Assembly (NCBI RefSeq): GCF_008281175.1
Contig: NZ_CP036524.1
Span: forward strand, 2,542,001 to 2,606,000
Origin: [Clostridium] hylemonae DSM 15053
GTDB lineage: Bacteria; Bacillota; Clostridia; Lachnospirales; Lachnospiraceae
Direction of reading: 5' to 3'
Length of the DNA: 64,000 bases
Shown here: piece after piece, positions 11,201 through 17,654 of the stretch
Numbering within the stretch: the first letter of the stretch is position 1
How the letters are laid out: every line of letters starts with the position of its first letter
Translations under genes and position numbers: made by a program
Notes under the pieces: generated by a model
Told to the model about the DNA's origin: nothing
Database searches by the model: none
Seen by the model: only the letters and a program-made list of their open reading frames with translations

Positions 11201-11443
11201 TGTATACTCCACATAGGTCTCCACATCCTCGGACGCATACTGACTCCTCATCATACTGCCATCCCGCCTTCCTCCGCTCGTCTGGTCATAGAGCGCATAG
11301 GTGACGGCGTCAAAGATCGTGGTCTTCCCCGCCCCGGTATCACCCGTGATCAGGAAGATCCCGGACTGTACCCGGGTGAAATCAAGCTCCGTCCTGCCCG
11401 CATAGGAACCAAAGGCCGACATCACTAATTTTATTGGTCTCAT
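8282..11443 (-). CDS. sbcC: Nuclease SbcCD subunit C (ATPase)
   Basis: 1053-residue SMC/Rad50-like ATPase that works with SbcD to cut hairpins and protein-blocked DNA ends. Walker A GDTGAGKT is at 34-41. A very long Glu/Arg-rich coiled coil (about 180-850) is interrupted by the zinc hook CPVC (Cys531, Cys534). The C-terminal lobe carries the signature LSGGESFMASLSMALG (about 955-970) and Walker B LDTMFVDEGFGSLDD. Its ATG overlaps the end of sbcD by 4 bases. Long antisense reading frames across the coiled coil are compositional shadows. Confidence 0.96.
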   Translation of the reverse strand: MRPIKLVMSAFGSYAGRTELDFTRVQSGIFLITGDTGAGKTTIFDAVTYALYDQTSGGRRDGSMMRSQYASEDVETYVEYTFSYRRDVYTVRRNPEYIRLGKRRRADGSPRFVKEAPKVELTLPDGKVFQGKKREIDQKIADIIGLDADQFTQIAMIAQGDFLKLLHAQSRERKKIFSRIFHTRFYYRVQEELKRQSTSLYIELEDNVKSVRREIGRAECEADSAYETEWSALKGLPIPDREETLRLLGLIIKEGGEKEKRRRAEADRLQGRLDELHGAMKEGETVNRLFQAYEEACETGMRLRERKEAFREKEAGIACARRVERVRAKEAEFETIRAAAEESGQSLLRLERKEKESAAAAREAYAQEEAAREELSRKEPEYTETLVRLGDALRQYDALKEQEEERDRLSALLCKMRDECEKAAAEADRLEVYVRGLRKEQEELAGSQAERDRLSAKAGILTDRASALEALEQSAQHIRAFETACREKQQNEAECSAAYVEASAVYEQKYRAFLDEQAGVLAGVLEEGKPCPVCGSCGHPAPAHLSDDAPSQEEVEAAKERRNQAELVRESAAQALGEAAGRLRTEREVFERECRKILGPGAGADPAEAEAEIRREAGACRREAEDTKQALCRAQKNVKRYAAVQEEYEKQERELSLKNNALKESRQKLQELEREYSRQNALAEEKKNKLEYRSKDEAEKRRNEVYGLLEELRERCAKARERYERALQDQRRTEGERSGEEKRGRQLDVQRRKAEEGFREALAQEAFASAKEYEAKKPLLESAKEMESALEQYLSQVRDNEAALKLLGSQIEGKERADVEALKLEAEELSRKIRDIRGGQIRLGGMNSKNREIREELRKEFEKKGGLQRQYELVGNLSRTANGNLSGAVKLDFETYVQRQYFKQIIQAANKRLIQMTNNEFILQCRDVKSLGSQGQAGLDLDVLHLLSGTVRDVKTLSGGESFMASLSMALGLADIVQNTAGAVHLDTMFVDEGFGSLDDGSREQAIKVLNELAGDSRLVGIISHVNELKEQIDNKLIVTKTEKGSSVRWSFD

Positions 11444-12609
11444 CTGCGGCTCTCCTCTTCTCCTGCCCTGTCAATTACCTGTTCCAATATCTCTTTTTCC
11501 TCGTCTCCAGGCTCCCTTCCCTGTATCTCTGCGTAAAAATCGCAGAACACTGCCATGGGATCTTTTAATACGAGTTCCTCGTCAAACTCCGAGAGCTTCT
11601 GCCTTACCCTGTCATTGTCAAGCCTCACTTCGAGTATATGTGAATACACCTTTTCCAGCTGCTCTTTCGGCTTATACGGTTCCGACTCATCTGTCAGCGT
11701 TATGCTCACATAATCCTCTCTCTCTTCTTCCCGGGACACACGGAGAATATCCTTAAGCTTCCCCCTCTTCCTTATGACGTCCCGCAACGGGTGGAGAGGA
11801 AGTCTGACAACCTCTGGTTCTTCCCCCTTTTCCCGCAAAATAACCATAGCAAGCGACTTATTATGCCCGCTTTCACTGACAGAATACTTCATCGGACTGC
11901 CGCAATATTGTATGTGCCCGCAGCCGACACTCTGGGCCCCGTGCAGATGCCCGAGCGCCACATAATCAAACGGCTTCACAGCACTCGTGTCCACATTGTC
12001 GATGCCGCCCACCGCGATCGTCTCAGAATCACACGTACCGGGCGCGGTCCCCTCCCCGGTATAAAACTGATGAGATATAAGCACATTCCGGCGTCCCGCG
12101 AAATCTATACCCTCCCGCTCAATGAGCATCCGCACAGCGTCACTGTAGCTCTCCGGCGCATCATTTTCCCACAGATGCTTCACATACGCAGGCTTTAAAA
12201 ATGGAAGCAGATAAAAATCCACTTCCCCGAATTCATCCCTGAGCGTCACTTTGGAGATTCGTTCCACACCCGTATCCGGCGCGCTCCCGGCCACATAGAC
12301 CTGATGTGCCTTCAAAAATCCGGAGGCATAGCTGAGCCGTTCCGGCGAATCGTGATTTCCGCTTATAACGAGCACCGGAACCGGAGGCTCAATACCGGAC
12401 AGCGCTGTCAGAAATTCATCGAATACAGTGACCGCCTCAGCCGACGGTACAGACTTATCATAAATATCTCCCGCGATGACAATGGCGTCAGGATGTATAT
12501 CCCCGGCGTACGCGGCTATTTCCCCGAGCACCTTTCTCTGGTCCTCGATCAGGTTGTAATGATGCAGCTGTCTGCCGATGTGCAGATCAGACAAATGAAA
12601 AAATCGCAA
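11440..12609 (-). CDS. sbcD: Nuclease SbcCD subunit D (exonuclease)
   Basis: 389-residue calcineurin-like metallophosphoesterase, the Mre11-type partner of SbcC. Metal-binding motifs in order are HLSDLHIG (residues 5-12), GDIYDK (near 47-52), GNHDSPERL (near 85) and, further on, LISHQFY and LGHLHGAQ. Length is normal. Overlaps sbcC by 4 bases, giving translational coupling. Positioned just downstream of proC (16 bases), all leftward. Confidence 0.95.
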   Translation of the reverse strand: MRFFHLSDLHIGRQLHHYNLIEDQRKVLGEIAAYAGDIHPDAIVIAGDIYDKSVPSAEAVTVFDEFLTALSGIEPPVPVLVISGNHDSPERLSYASGFLKAHQVYVAGSAPDTGVERISKVTLRDEFGEVDFYLLPFLKPAYVKHLWENDAPESYSDAVRMLIEREGIDFAGRRNVLISHQFYTGEGTAPGTCDSETIAVGGIDNVDTSAVKPFDYVALGHLHGAQSVGCGHIQYCGSPMKYSVSESGHNKSLAMVILREKGEEPEVVRLPLHPLRDVIRKRGKLKDILRVSREEEREDYVSITLTDESEPYKPKEQLEKVYSHILEVRLDNDRVRQKLSEFDEELVLKDPMAVFCDFYAEIQGREPGDEEKEILEQVIDRAGEEESRR

Positions 12610-12625
12610 AGTAACCCACCTCTTT

Positions 12626-13411
12626 TCAGACGTTTCCGCCTTCTATCTCATCCACAGCGCTGATGACGGCGTCCCGAAGGCCCGCCCGCTCCAGCGCAGC
12701 CACGCCTCTGATCGTCGTCCCGCCCGGTGAACACACCGCATCCTTCATCTCGCCCGGATGCTGTCTCTTCTCCATATAAAGCTTCCCAGTTCCGCAGAGC
12801 ATCTGGGCGGCAAGTTCATATGCCGTACGCCTCGGCAGTCCGTATTTCACTCCCGCGTCCCCAAGCGCTTCCAGAAACATGCTGGCAAACGCCGGACCGC
12901 AGCCCGCCACCGTGCCTGCAGCTCCCACAAGATGTGTCTCTACCGGTGTCACAACCCCTATAGAGGAAAACAGACGGTAAAATATGTCATATTCCTGTCC
13001 GTCAAGCGAGTGTCTGTCCTCACACACAGTCACCCCTTCCCCGACAGATACCGGAGTATTCGGTATCGTGCAGATATAGTGCACTTCTGTTCCCAATATA
13101 TCCCTGTATGTGTCAAATGTATATCCCGCAGCGATGGAAACAACGATCTTCCCTTTCAGCGCCTTTGCAAGAGGCTTCATGACTTCTTCCACCATATGCG
13201 CCTTCAGCGCTATGATGACGATATCAGAATTGTCGATCACCTCTTCATTCGTCCGGCACGGATTGCATCCGAACCTTCTGCAGTTCTTTTCAAGTCTCTC
13301 ATAACTTCCTCCGCTCGCATATACCTGTCTTCCCTCAAGCGCTCCGCCTTTGATAAAACCTTCTAAAATAGCCTGCGCCATACTTCCCAGTCCTATAAAA
13401 CCTGTCTTCAT
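12626..13411 (-). CDS. proC: Pyrroline-5-carboxylate reductase
   Basis: 261-residue NAD(P)H-dependent enzyme for the last step of proline synthesis. Rossmann start MKTGFIGLGSMAQAILEGF; later VVSIAAGYT, TPVSVGEGVTV and the C-terminal substrate/dimer region MKDAVCSPGGTTIRGVAALE that defines the family. Slightly short compared with about 265-275 residues typical. Sits between a pentapeptide protein and sbcD in a leftward run, without obvious functional link. Confidence 0.94.
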   Translation of the reverse strand: MKTGFIGLGSMAQAILEGFIKGGALEGRQVYASGGSYERLEKNCRRFGCNPCRTNEEVIDNSDIVIIALKAHMVEEVMKPLAKALKGKIVVSIAAGYTFDTYRDILGTEVHYICTIPNTPVSVGEGVTVCEDRHSLDGQEYDIFYRLFSSIGVVTPVETHLVGAAGTVAGCGPAFASMFLEALGDAGVKYGLPRRTAYELAAQMLCGTGKLYMEKRQHPGEMKDAVCSPGGTTIRGVAALERAGLRDAVISAVDEIEGGNV

Positions 13412-13449
13412 ACTCTCTCTCCTCTCAAATCTTTATATAACAAGCTGTT

Positions 13450-14052
13450 TCAGACGATTTTTACCCCGAGCAGCCTTGCAATCTCCGCCGCCTGAAACAT
13501 GTTTATTTTCATTCCTTCCAGCTCCCGGTGCTCTTCCGATACAGTAATGCCTTCGATGATACTGTCCGAAAAGTCGATACCTTTAAGCGGCGTGCGAAAG
13601 AAATCGGCCTTTGTAAAATCAGATTTTACAAACCGGACTGTACGGAACCGGACTTCTGAAAAAAAAGACTCCGCAAAATTACATTCCTCTGCACTGCAGT
13701 TTTCCCACACAGAACGTGTGAAATTCGTCAGATCCAGCCTGCAGTCCTCCAGACTCACATGCTTGAGCACCGCCATGTCAAACTTTGCCCCGTTTCCCTT
13801 GCATTCCCTTACAGCGGAAGCTTTCCAGTAGCTCCTGCTGAACCGGCAGTTGGAAAAATCACATTTTTCAAACAGTACACTGTAGAATCCTGCTCCACTG
13901 AAATCACAGTCAAAAAATCTGCACCTTAAAAATCTCGTGTTTACGAATTCTGTTTTCTGCATGTCTTCTTCCGTCAGCTGTTCGTCCGTATATTCCCTTT
14001 CCCGCAGCGGATACTCCTCCGCCCGGGCAAACTCGATATCCTCTGCGAGCAT
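13450..14052 (-). CDS. Pentapeptide-repeat protein
   Basis: 200-residue protein built from imperfect pentapeptide repeats of A(D/N)LXX type, forming a right-handed beta-helix: for example CRFFDCDFSGAGFYSVLFEK and later SDFTKADFFRTPLKGIDFSD. The family includes Qnr and MfpA proteins that protect DNA gyrase from quinolones, but most members have no known role and no specific Qnr features can be claimed here. The start ATG at 14052 lacks a strong ribosome site (only GGAGGAAACGGT-like sequence upstream). Confidence 0.8.
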   Translation of the reverse strand: MLAEDIEFARAEEYPLREREYTDEQLTEEDMQKTEFVNTRFLRCRFFDCDFSGAGFYSVLFEKCDFSNCRFSRSYWKASAVRECKGNGAKFDMAVLKHVSLEDCRLDLTNFTRSVWENCSAEECNFAESFFSEVRFRTVRFVKSDFTKADFFRTPLKGIDFSDSIIEGITVSEEHRELEGMKINMFQAAEIARLLGVKIV

Positions 14053-14145
14053 GTACCGTTTCCTCCGTCAAAATATTCTACTGTCTTCCTGTATCTTCTG
14101 TTAACTTTCTCATGATACACAGCCTGCTTCGCGCCTGTCAAAGCG

Positions 14146-14853
14146 TCAGCAGTCGATGCCCGCCTTCCTCGCCTGGCTTCCAAGCTCCCGGACGTTCAGT
14201 GTGTATTCTCTGCCGTCCTTTATAAAATGCGTGCCGCACTGCCGGAATTCAAAATGGACGCCTCTGTTCACACACTGCTCCCGCAGGGCGAGCACCCAGT
14301 CATAATGAAGCGGCCTCGCGTTCCGATCCGACTCGCCTCCGACGACGACCAGTTCCACACCATCCAGGTACTTTTCGATATCAATTCTTTCGATCAGCGG
14401 CTGACAGATAATATTCCTGTGCCGGATCGGCAAGGTCCCGAAAAAGGACAGCCGTTCGTCCGCCCTGGCCTGATTCTCCACTGTACAGCCGATCGTTACA
14501 TTCTCATAGCCGTCTCCCCAGTCGCCGGGAATACAATCCCAGAAGCGCTCGATCCGTTTCGTCAGAAAGAGAAACTGAAGGTCCGGGCGCTCCCGCATCA
14601 TCTTCCAGCATTCCTTCCTCCACTCGTCCGCTTCCTCGATAAAAAAGTCGGTGGAAAAACAGACGTACACCGTCTGCCCCGGCTTCATTTTATACTCTCC
14701 CTTTTTCGTCTTTCTGACCGGGGCGTCAAAACCACTCAGTTTCACGATATCTCCAGTGTCCATTCCCCTCTTTGCATCTCCCTTGTGGATGTAACAGAAC
14801 TTACACCCTTCACTGTATTTGTGGCAGCCACGCCATGGATTCCACATCGCCAC
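14146..14853 (-). CDS. DUF5131 (phage Gp37/Gp68-like) protein with radical-SAM-like cysteines
   Basis: 235-residue protein of the family named after phage Gp37/Gp68. N-terminus WNPWRGCHKYSEGCKFCYIH holds a CX6CX2C triplet (Cys10, Cys17, Cys20) like that used to bind a [4Fe-4S] cluster in radical SAM enzymes; VYVCFSTDFF, FLFLTKR and VVVGGESDRNARPL are family landmarks. Function is unknown. No other phage genes are near, so it is a stand-alone copy here. Confidence 0.75.
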   Translation of the reverse strand: MAMWNPWRGCHKYSEGCKFCYIHKGDAKRGMDTGDIVKLSGFDAPVRKTKKGEYKMKPGQTVYVCFSTDFFIEEADEWRKECWKMMRERPDLQFLFLTKRIERFWDCIPGDWGDGYENVTIGCTVENQARADERLSFFGTLPIRHRNIICQPLIERIDIEKYLDGVELVVVGGESDRNARPLHYDWVLALREQCVNRGVHFEFRQCGTHFIKDGREYTLNVRELGSQARKAGIDC

Positions 14854-14893
14854 GGCTCATCACCTCCTTCATCAGGTTATCCCATTCTCCCGC

Positions 14894-15625
14894 CTAAAAT
14901 TTTCTTTTGTGGCATATAAAGCTTTTGACAGCGAAAAGCACCGCTGCGTACCCGGCAAGCGCCGCAGACAAAAGTACCGTCTGAACGAAACGGAATTCAT
15001 CCGCGTCGCCGTACACGGACGCTATCTTGTCCACCGGCGGGAGAAGCCACAGCACAAACCGGAAGAGTGGTATCTCCTGGACGAGACCTGTCCTGACCGC
15101 GGTAAGGACCGAAAACAGGACGGTCAGCACGACCGCGAGCTTACGGTCGCTCATGACTCTCGGATGCAGAAGGCCGCCGAGCGCACCGCCCGCAAAAGAA
15201 CAGCCGGCCACGAGCAGGAAAGCGTTCAGCACGTCATACGCCGTGAGAGGCCTCATGAAAAGCGCCTTGTGGTTCAGCACGTTCTGAATGACAGGAAACA
15301 ATACGCACACAGCGCTCACGAGAAGTCCGAGTACCACCGGAACCGCAGCCCTGCTCACATAATAGCAAAAGCTGCTCCTGACACGCAGCAGCTGAACCTG
15401 CTCCATCACCGGGTTCTCGTCCGCCGCCGTACTTAAGCCGGTCCATACAAGGACAAAAAACACAAAATAACACGTCATGACAAAGCTGTCCACAACGCCG
15501 ACCGGCATGATCGTATACATCGTATACTCATAAATGATAATGACCACGAGCGGCATGATAAACCTGCTCCCTTTAAAATAAACCTGCAGCCCGTAACCTG
15601 TCAGCTCAATCATCTTCTTCATCAT
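14894..15625 (-). CDS. ABC transporter permease (six-TM, ABC-2-like)
   Basis: 243-residue hydrophobic protein with about six membrane segments and no sorting signal, translated from a start overlapping the ATPase gene by 20 bases. It is the membrane half of a two-component exporter with the following ATPase. Substrate unknown. I cannot name a specific family beyond ABC-2-like. Confidence 0.65.
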   Translation of the reverse strand: MMKKMIELTGYGLQVYFKGSRFIMPLVVIIIYEYTMYTIMPVGVVDSFVMTCYFVFFVLVWTGLSTAADENPVMEQVQLLRVRSSFCYYVSRAAVPVVLGLLVSAVCVLFPVIQNVLNHKALFMRPLTAYDVLNAFLLVAGCSFAGGALGGLLHPRVMSDRKLAVVLTVLFSVLTAVRTGLVQEIPLFRFVLWLLPPVDKIASVYGDADEFRFVQTVLLSAALAGYAAVLFAVKSFICHKRKF

Positions 15626-16409
15626 ACATTCCTCTCAGTTTCCAGCCGCCAGAGAGCAGCCCGGGCAATATGCGGTCACATTCTTTCTCCTCCGCCTTCA
15701 GCCTGTAGTAACGTCCATATTTTGTCATGCCGCCTGGAACCGCAAAGTCTCCCCCATGTTCCAGCAAAACAGTACGCATCTTTACCTCTTCTGCCTTATA
15801 TGCCTTAAGCCGCCCGTCCCGTATCGTATATACCTCTTCCGCCACCGCCTTTACGATATGTGTCTCGTGGCAGGACAGGAACACCGTCACATCCTTGCCG
15901 CGCAGCTCATTGACTTTATCTGTCAGCACCTTCTGAGACTCTCTGTCCTGTCCCGATACCGGTTCGTCCAGCAGCAGTACGTCCGGCCTTGTAAGGAGCG
16001 CCTGGATCACACCCACTTTCTGCAGTGTCCCCTTGGAGAGTGATCTCATGGGCACATCCAGAAGCCCGCCGAGAAAAAAGTCATCACCGAGAGACTCGAT
16101 GCGCTTTCCCGCCTCGTCTCTTCTCATGCCGTCCAGCGCCCCCATCCGCAGCAGGTACTGCCTTGCAGTGACCGCAGCCGGCGGAAATTTCTCAGGAATA
16201 TAGTGAAACAGCAGCGGCCGCTCGTGTACGACTCTTCCTCCCGACGGGACCGTAAGACCCGCGATGATTCTAAGCAGCGTACTCTTGCCGCAGCCGTTAT
16301 GTCCTACAAAAGCAGCGGACTCCCCCTGGCAGAATCCCTTCTCTATACCGTCCAGGACAAGCTTAGCTCCATATTTTTTTGATACATTTTCTAATCTTAT
16401 TATTTCCAT
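15606..16409 (-). CDS. ABC transporter ATP-binding protein
   Basis: 267-residue ATPase. Walker A GHNGCGKST (near residues 37-45), signature MRSLSKGTLQKVGVIQALL (a degenerate LSGGQ seen as LSKGT, common in ABC-2 exporters), Walker B VLLLDEPVSGQD and switch His in FLSCHETH. Overlaps the permease gene by 20 bases. Drives export of an unknown substrate. Confidence 0.88.
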   Translation of the reverse strand: MEIIRLENVSKKYGAKLVLDGIEKGFCQGESAAFVGHNGCGKSTLLRIIAGLTVPSGGRVVHERPLLFHYIPEKFPPAAVTARQYLLRMGALDGMRRDEAGKRIESLGDDFFLGGLLDVPMRSLSKGTLQKVGVIQALLTRPDVLLLDEPVSGQDRESQKVLTDKVNELRGKDVTVFLSCHETHIVKAVAEEVYTIRDGRLKAYKAEEVKMRTVLLEHGGDFAVPGGMTKYGRYYRLKAEEKECDRILPGLLSGGWKLRGMYDEEDD

Positions 16410-16435
16410 TCCACTCCCTGCCCTGAATCAGCGGA

Positions 16436-17107
16436 TCAAAGAAGATACCCCACCGCTATCAGGAGATAGCTGTATGCAGGCCTCCTCTTAACTTTCAAAT
16501 ACATAAAACCACTCAATACAGAAAAAATCATACACGAGATCCCATTCCACAGTTCCAGTCCCACGCCGCGGGATATAAAATGAAAGCTGCCCCACGTCAG
16601 AGCCAGCACGATACCGCCAAACGGTATGCCGCTCTCTCTTTTCAGCAGAACCTCGGCTGCCTTCTGTCCATATAGGATGATAAGCAGGACAAGCCCTGCC
16701 TCAAACATGTAGTAGATATACTGTGTGACGATCCGGGACATATCCTGTCCCCTGGATTCCCCGATAATCTTCAGCGTATGCCAGTCAATGAAGGTCAGCG
16801 CCTTACAACCCGCCAGAGCGAGCAGCGCAGCCGCCCAGTCCCCGGGCGGTATCCTGCCTGTATCTTCTGCCTTCCCCGGAAACTGATACCGCCTCCGGCT
16901 GTAATACAGCAGAGACAAAATGAAGACAGCCCACAGGCACGCCGTTATCACACTGTGGACACTTCTCTGGCCCGGTGTATAATTTCCGGCGTCTACATGG
17001 AGAAATACTCTTTCTATCACAAATATGGAGAACAACTCCAGCATGAACGCCGCAAACGAAAGCAGGCTCATCCAGAGATAGCCCGTCCATTTTCCTTCTC
17101 TGTCCAT
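16436..17107 (-). CDS. Conserved membrane protein, possibly CPBP-protease-like
   Basis: 223-residue protein with about six hydrophobic segments. The C-terminal half contains LTWGSFHFISRGVG, which resembles the second motif of CPBP (CAAX-type) intramembrane proteases, but a clear EExxxR first motif is missing, so protease activity is doubtful. Lies 26 bases upstream of the ABC ATPase gene and probably in the same transcript. Not otherwise recognised. Confidence 0.5.
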   Translation of the reverse strand: MDREGKWTGYLWMSLLSFAAFMLELFSIFVIERVFLHVDAGNYTPGQRSVHSVITACLWAVFILSLLYYSRRRYQFPGKAEDTGRIPPGDWAAALLALAGCKALTFIDWHTLKIIGESRGQDMSRIVTQYIYYMFEAGLVLLIILYGQKAAEVLLKRESGIPFGGIVLALTWGSFHFISRGVGLELWNGISCMIFSVLSGFMYLKVKRRPAYSYLLIAVGYLL

Positions 17108-17145
17108 TATTATATCCTCATACCTCTTCCCTCAGACTGTTTCTG

Positions 17146-17502
17146 TCAAAAACCGTCCAAACCTTTCTGACTTCCGGCGGTTTCACCGCCGTCTTCCTTC
17201 AGGATCTCGACCCCTTCCACCTCAAAGCAGGTGATCCAGGGATATTCTATATAATTCACTGCTATATGATCTGGTATAATGATACCTTCTCTCGGATAAT
17301 AGACATTTCCAAGCTCGCTTTCATCTGTCTCGTATCCTTTCGCCAGCATGGCATCGCTGCCCTCGTCGGTAAAGCTTACCGACATCTCCTTGTACGGAGG
17401 AGCACATCAGCTCGTTATATCCTCAATGTTCAAAACGATATGTTTCCACTCATATTTCAGCATGTAGGCTTTCGCCTGTTCATTCAGTTCTACCAAAACC
17501 AT
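17146..17502 (-). CDS. Candidate selenoprotein, CC/Se-motif type, with in-frame TGA (Sec)
   Basis: Reading from ATG 17502, 31 codons run to a single TGA (17407-17409), after which the same frame continues for 86 more residues to the stop at 17146. Read as selenocysteine this gives a 118-residue protein with Sec32-Cys33 (NIEDITS-U-CAPPYKE). Size, an N-terminal NEQAKAYML-like helix and a UC pair match what I recall of the small CC/Se-motif (seleno)protein family of clostridia. Directly after the UGA the mRNA can form CUCCU / AGGAG with a 7-base loop containing GU, a possible bacterial SECIS element. The alternative internal ATG at 17385 has AAGGAG touching it with no spacer, so it is a poor independent start. 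GGGAGGG precedes ATG 17502 closely; TTG two codons later has better spacing. Confidence 0.6.
17384..17409 (-). promoter_or_regulatory. Possible SECIS hairpin and recoded UGA
   Basis: In the minus-strand mRNA, UGA is followed by UGUG, then stem CUCCU, loop CCGUACA, stem AGGAG. The loop GU and position just 3' of the UGA fit the general plan of bacterial SECIS elements, though the stem is short and the loop is nearer to the UGA than in E. coli fdhF. Confidence 0.4.
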
Positions 17503-17584
17503 ACCCTCCCTTTCTTAAATCAGTATTCCGGTCCGGTAACTATGATAATACAGAAACTTCTGCCTCATCCAATACATTATCAAA

Positions 17585-17619
17585 ACAGCGCAGACCGTAC
17601 TCTCTACCGCCTGCGCTGT
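17585..17619 (-). terminator. leuS terminator
   Basis: ACAGCGCAG (17585-17593) and CTGCGCTGT (17611-17619) pair perfectly over 9 bases; on the minus strand the stem is followed by TTTTGAT. It lies just after the leuS stop. Confidence 0.6.
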
Positions 17620-17654
17620 GTATTTTTCACTTATATTCTGTAGTGATGGGCCCT

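Noticed and set aside
13450-14853. Prophage remnant suggested by the phage-named DUF5131 gene and the pentapeptide protein
   Set aside because: No integrase, structural, lysis or replication phage genes nearby and codon usage looks like the neighbours.
17146-17385. Independent 79-residue gene starting at ATG 17385
   Set aside because: AAGGAG touches the ATG with no spacer and the frame continues upstream through TGA to a better start, so it is treated as part of the selenoprotein candidate.
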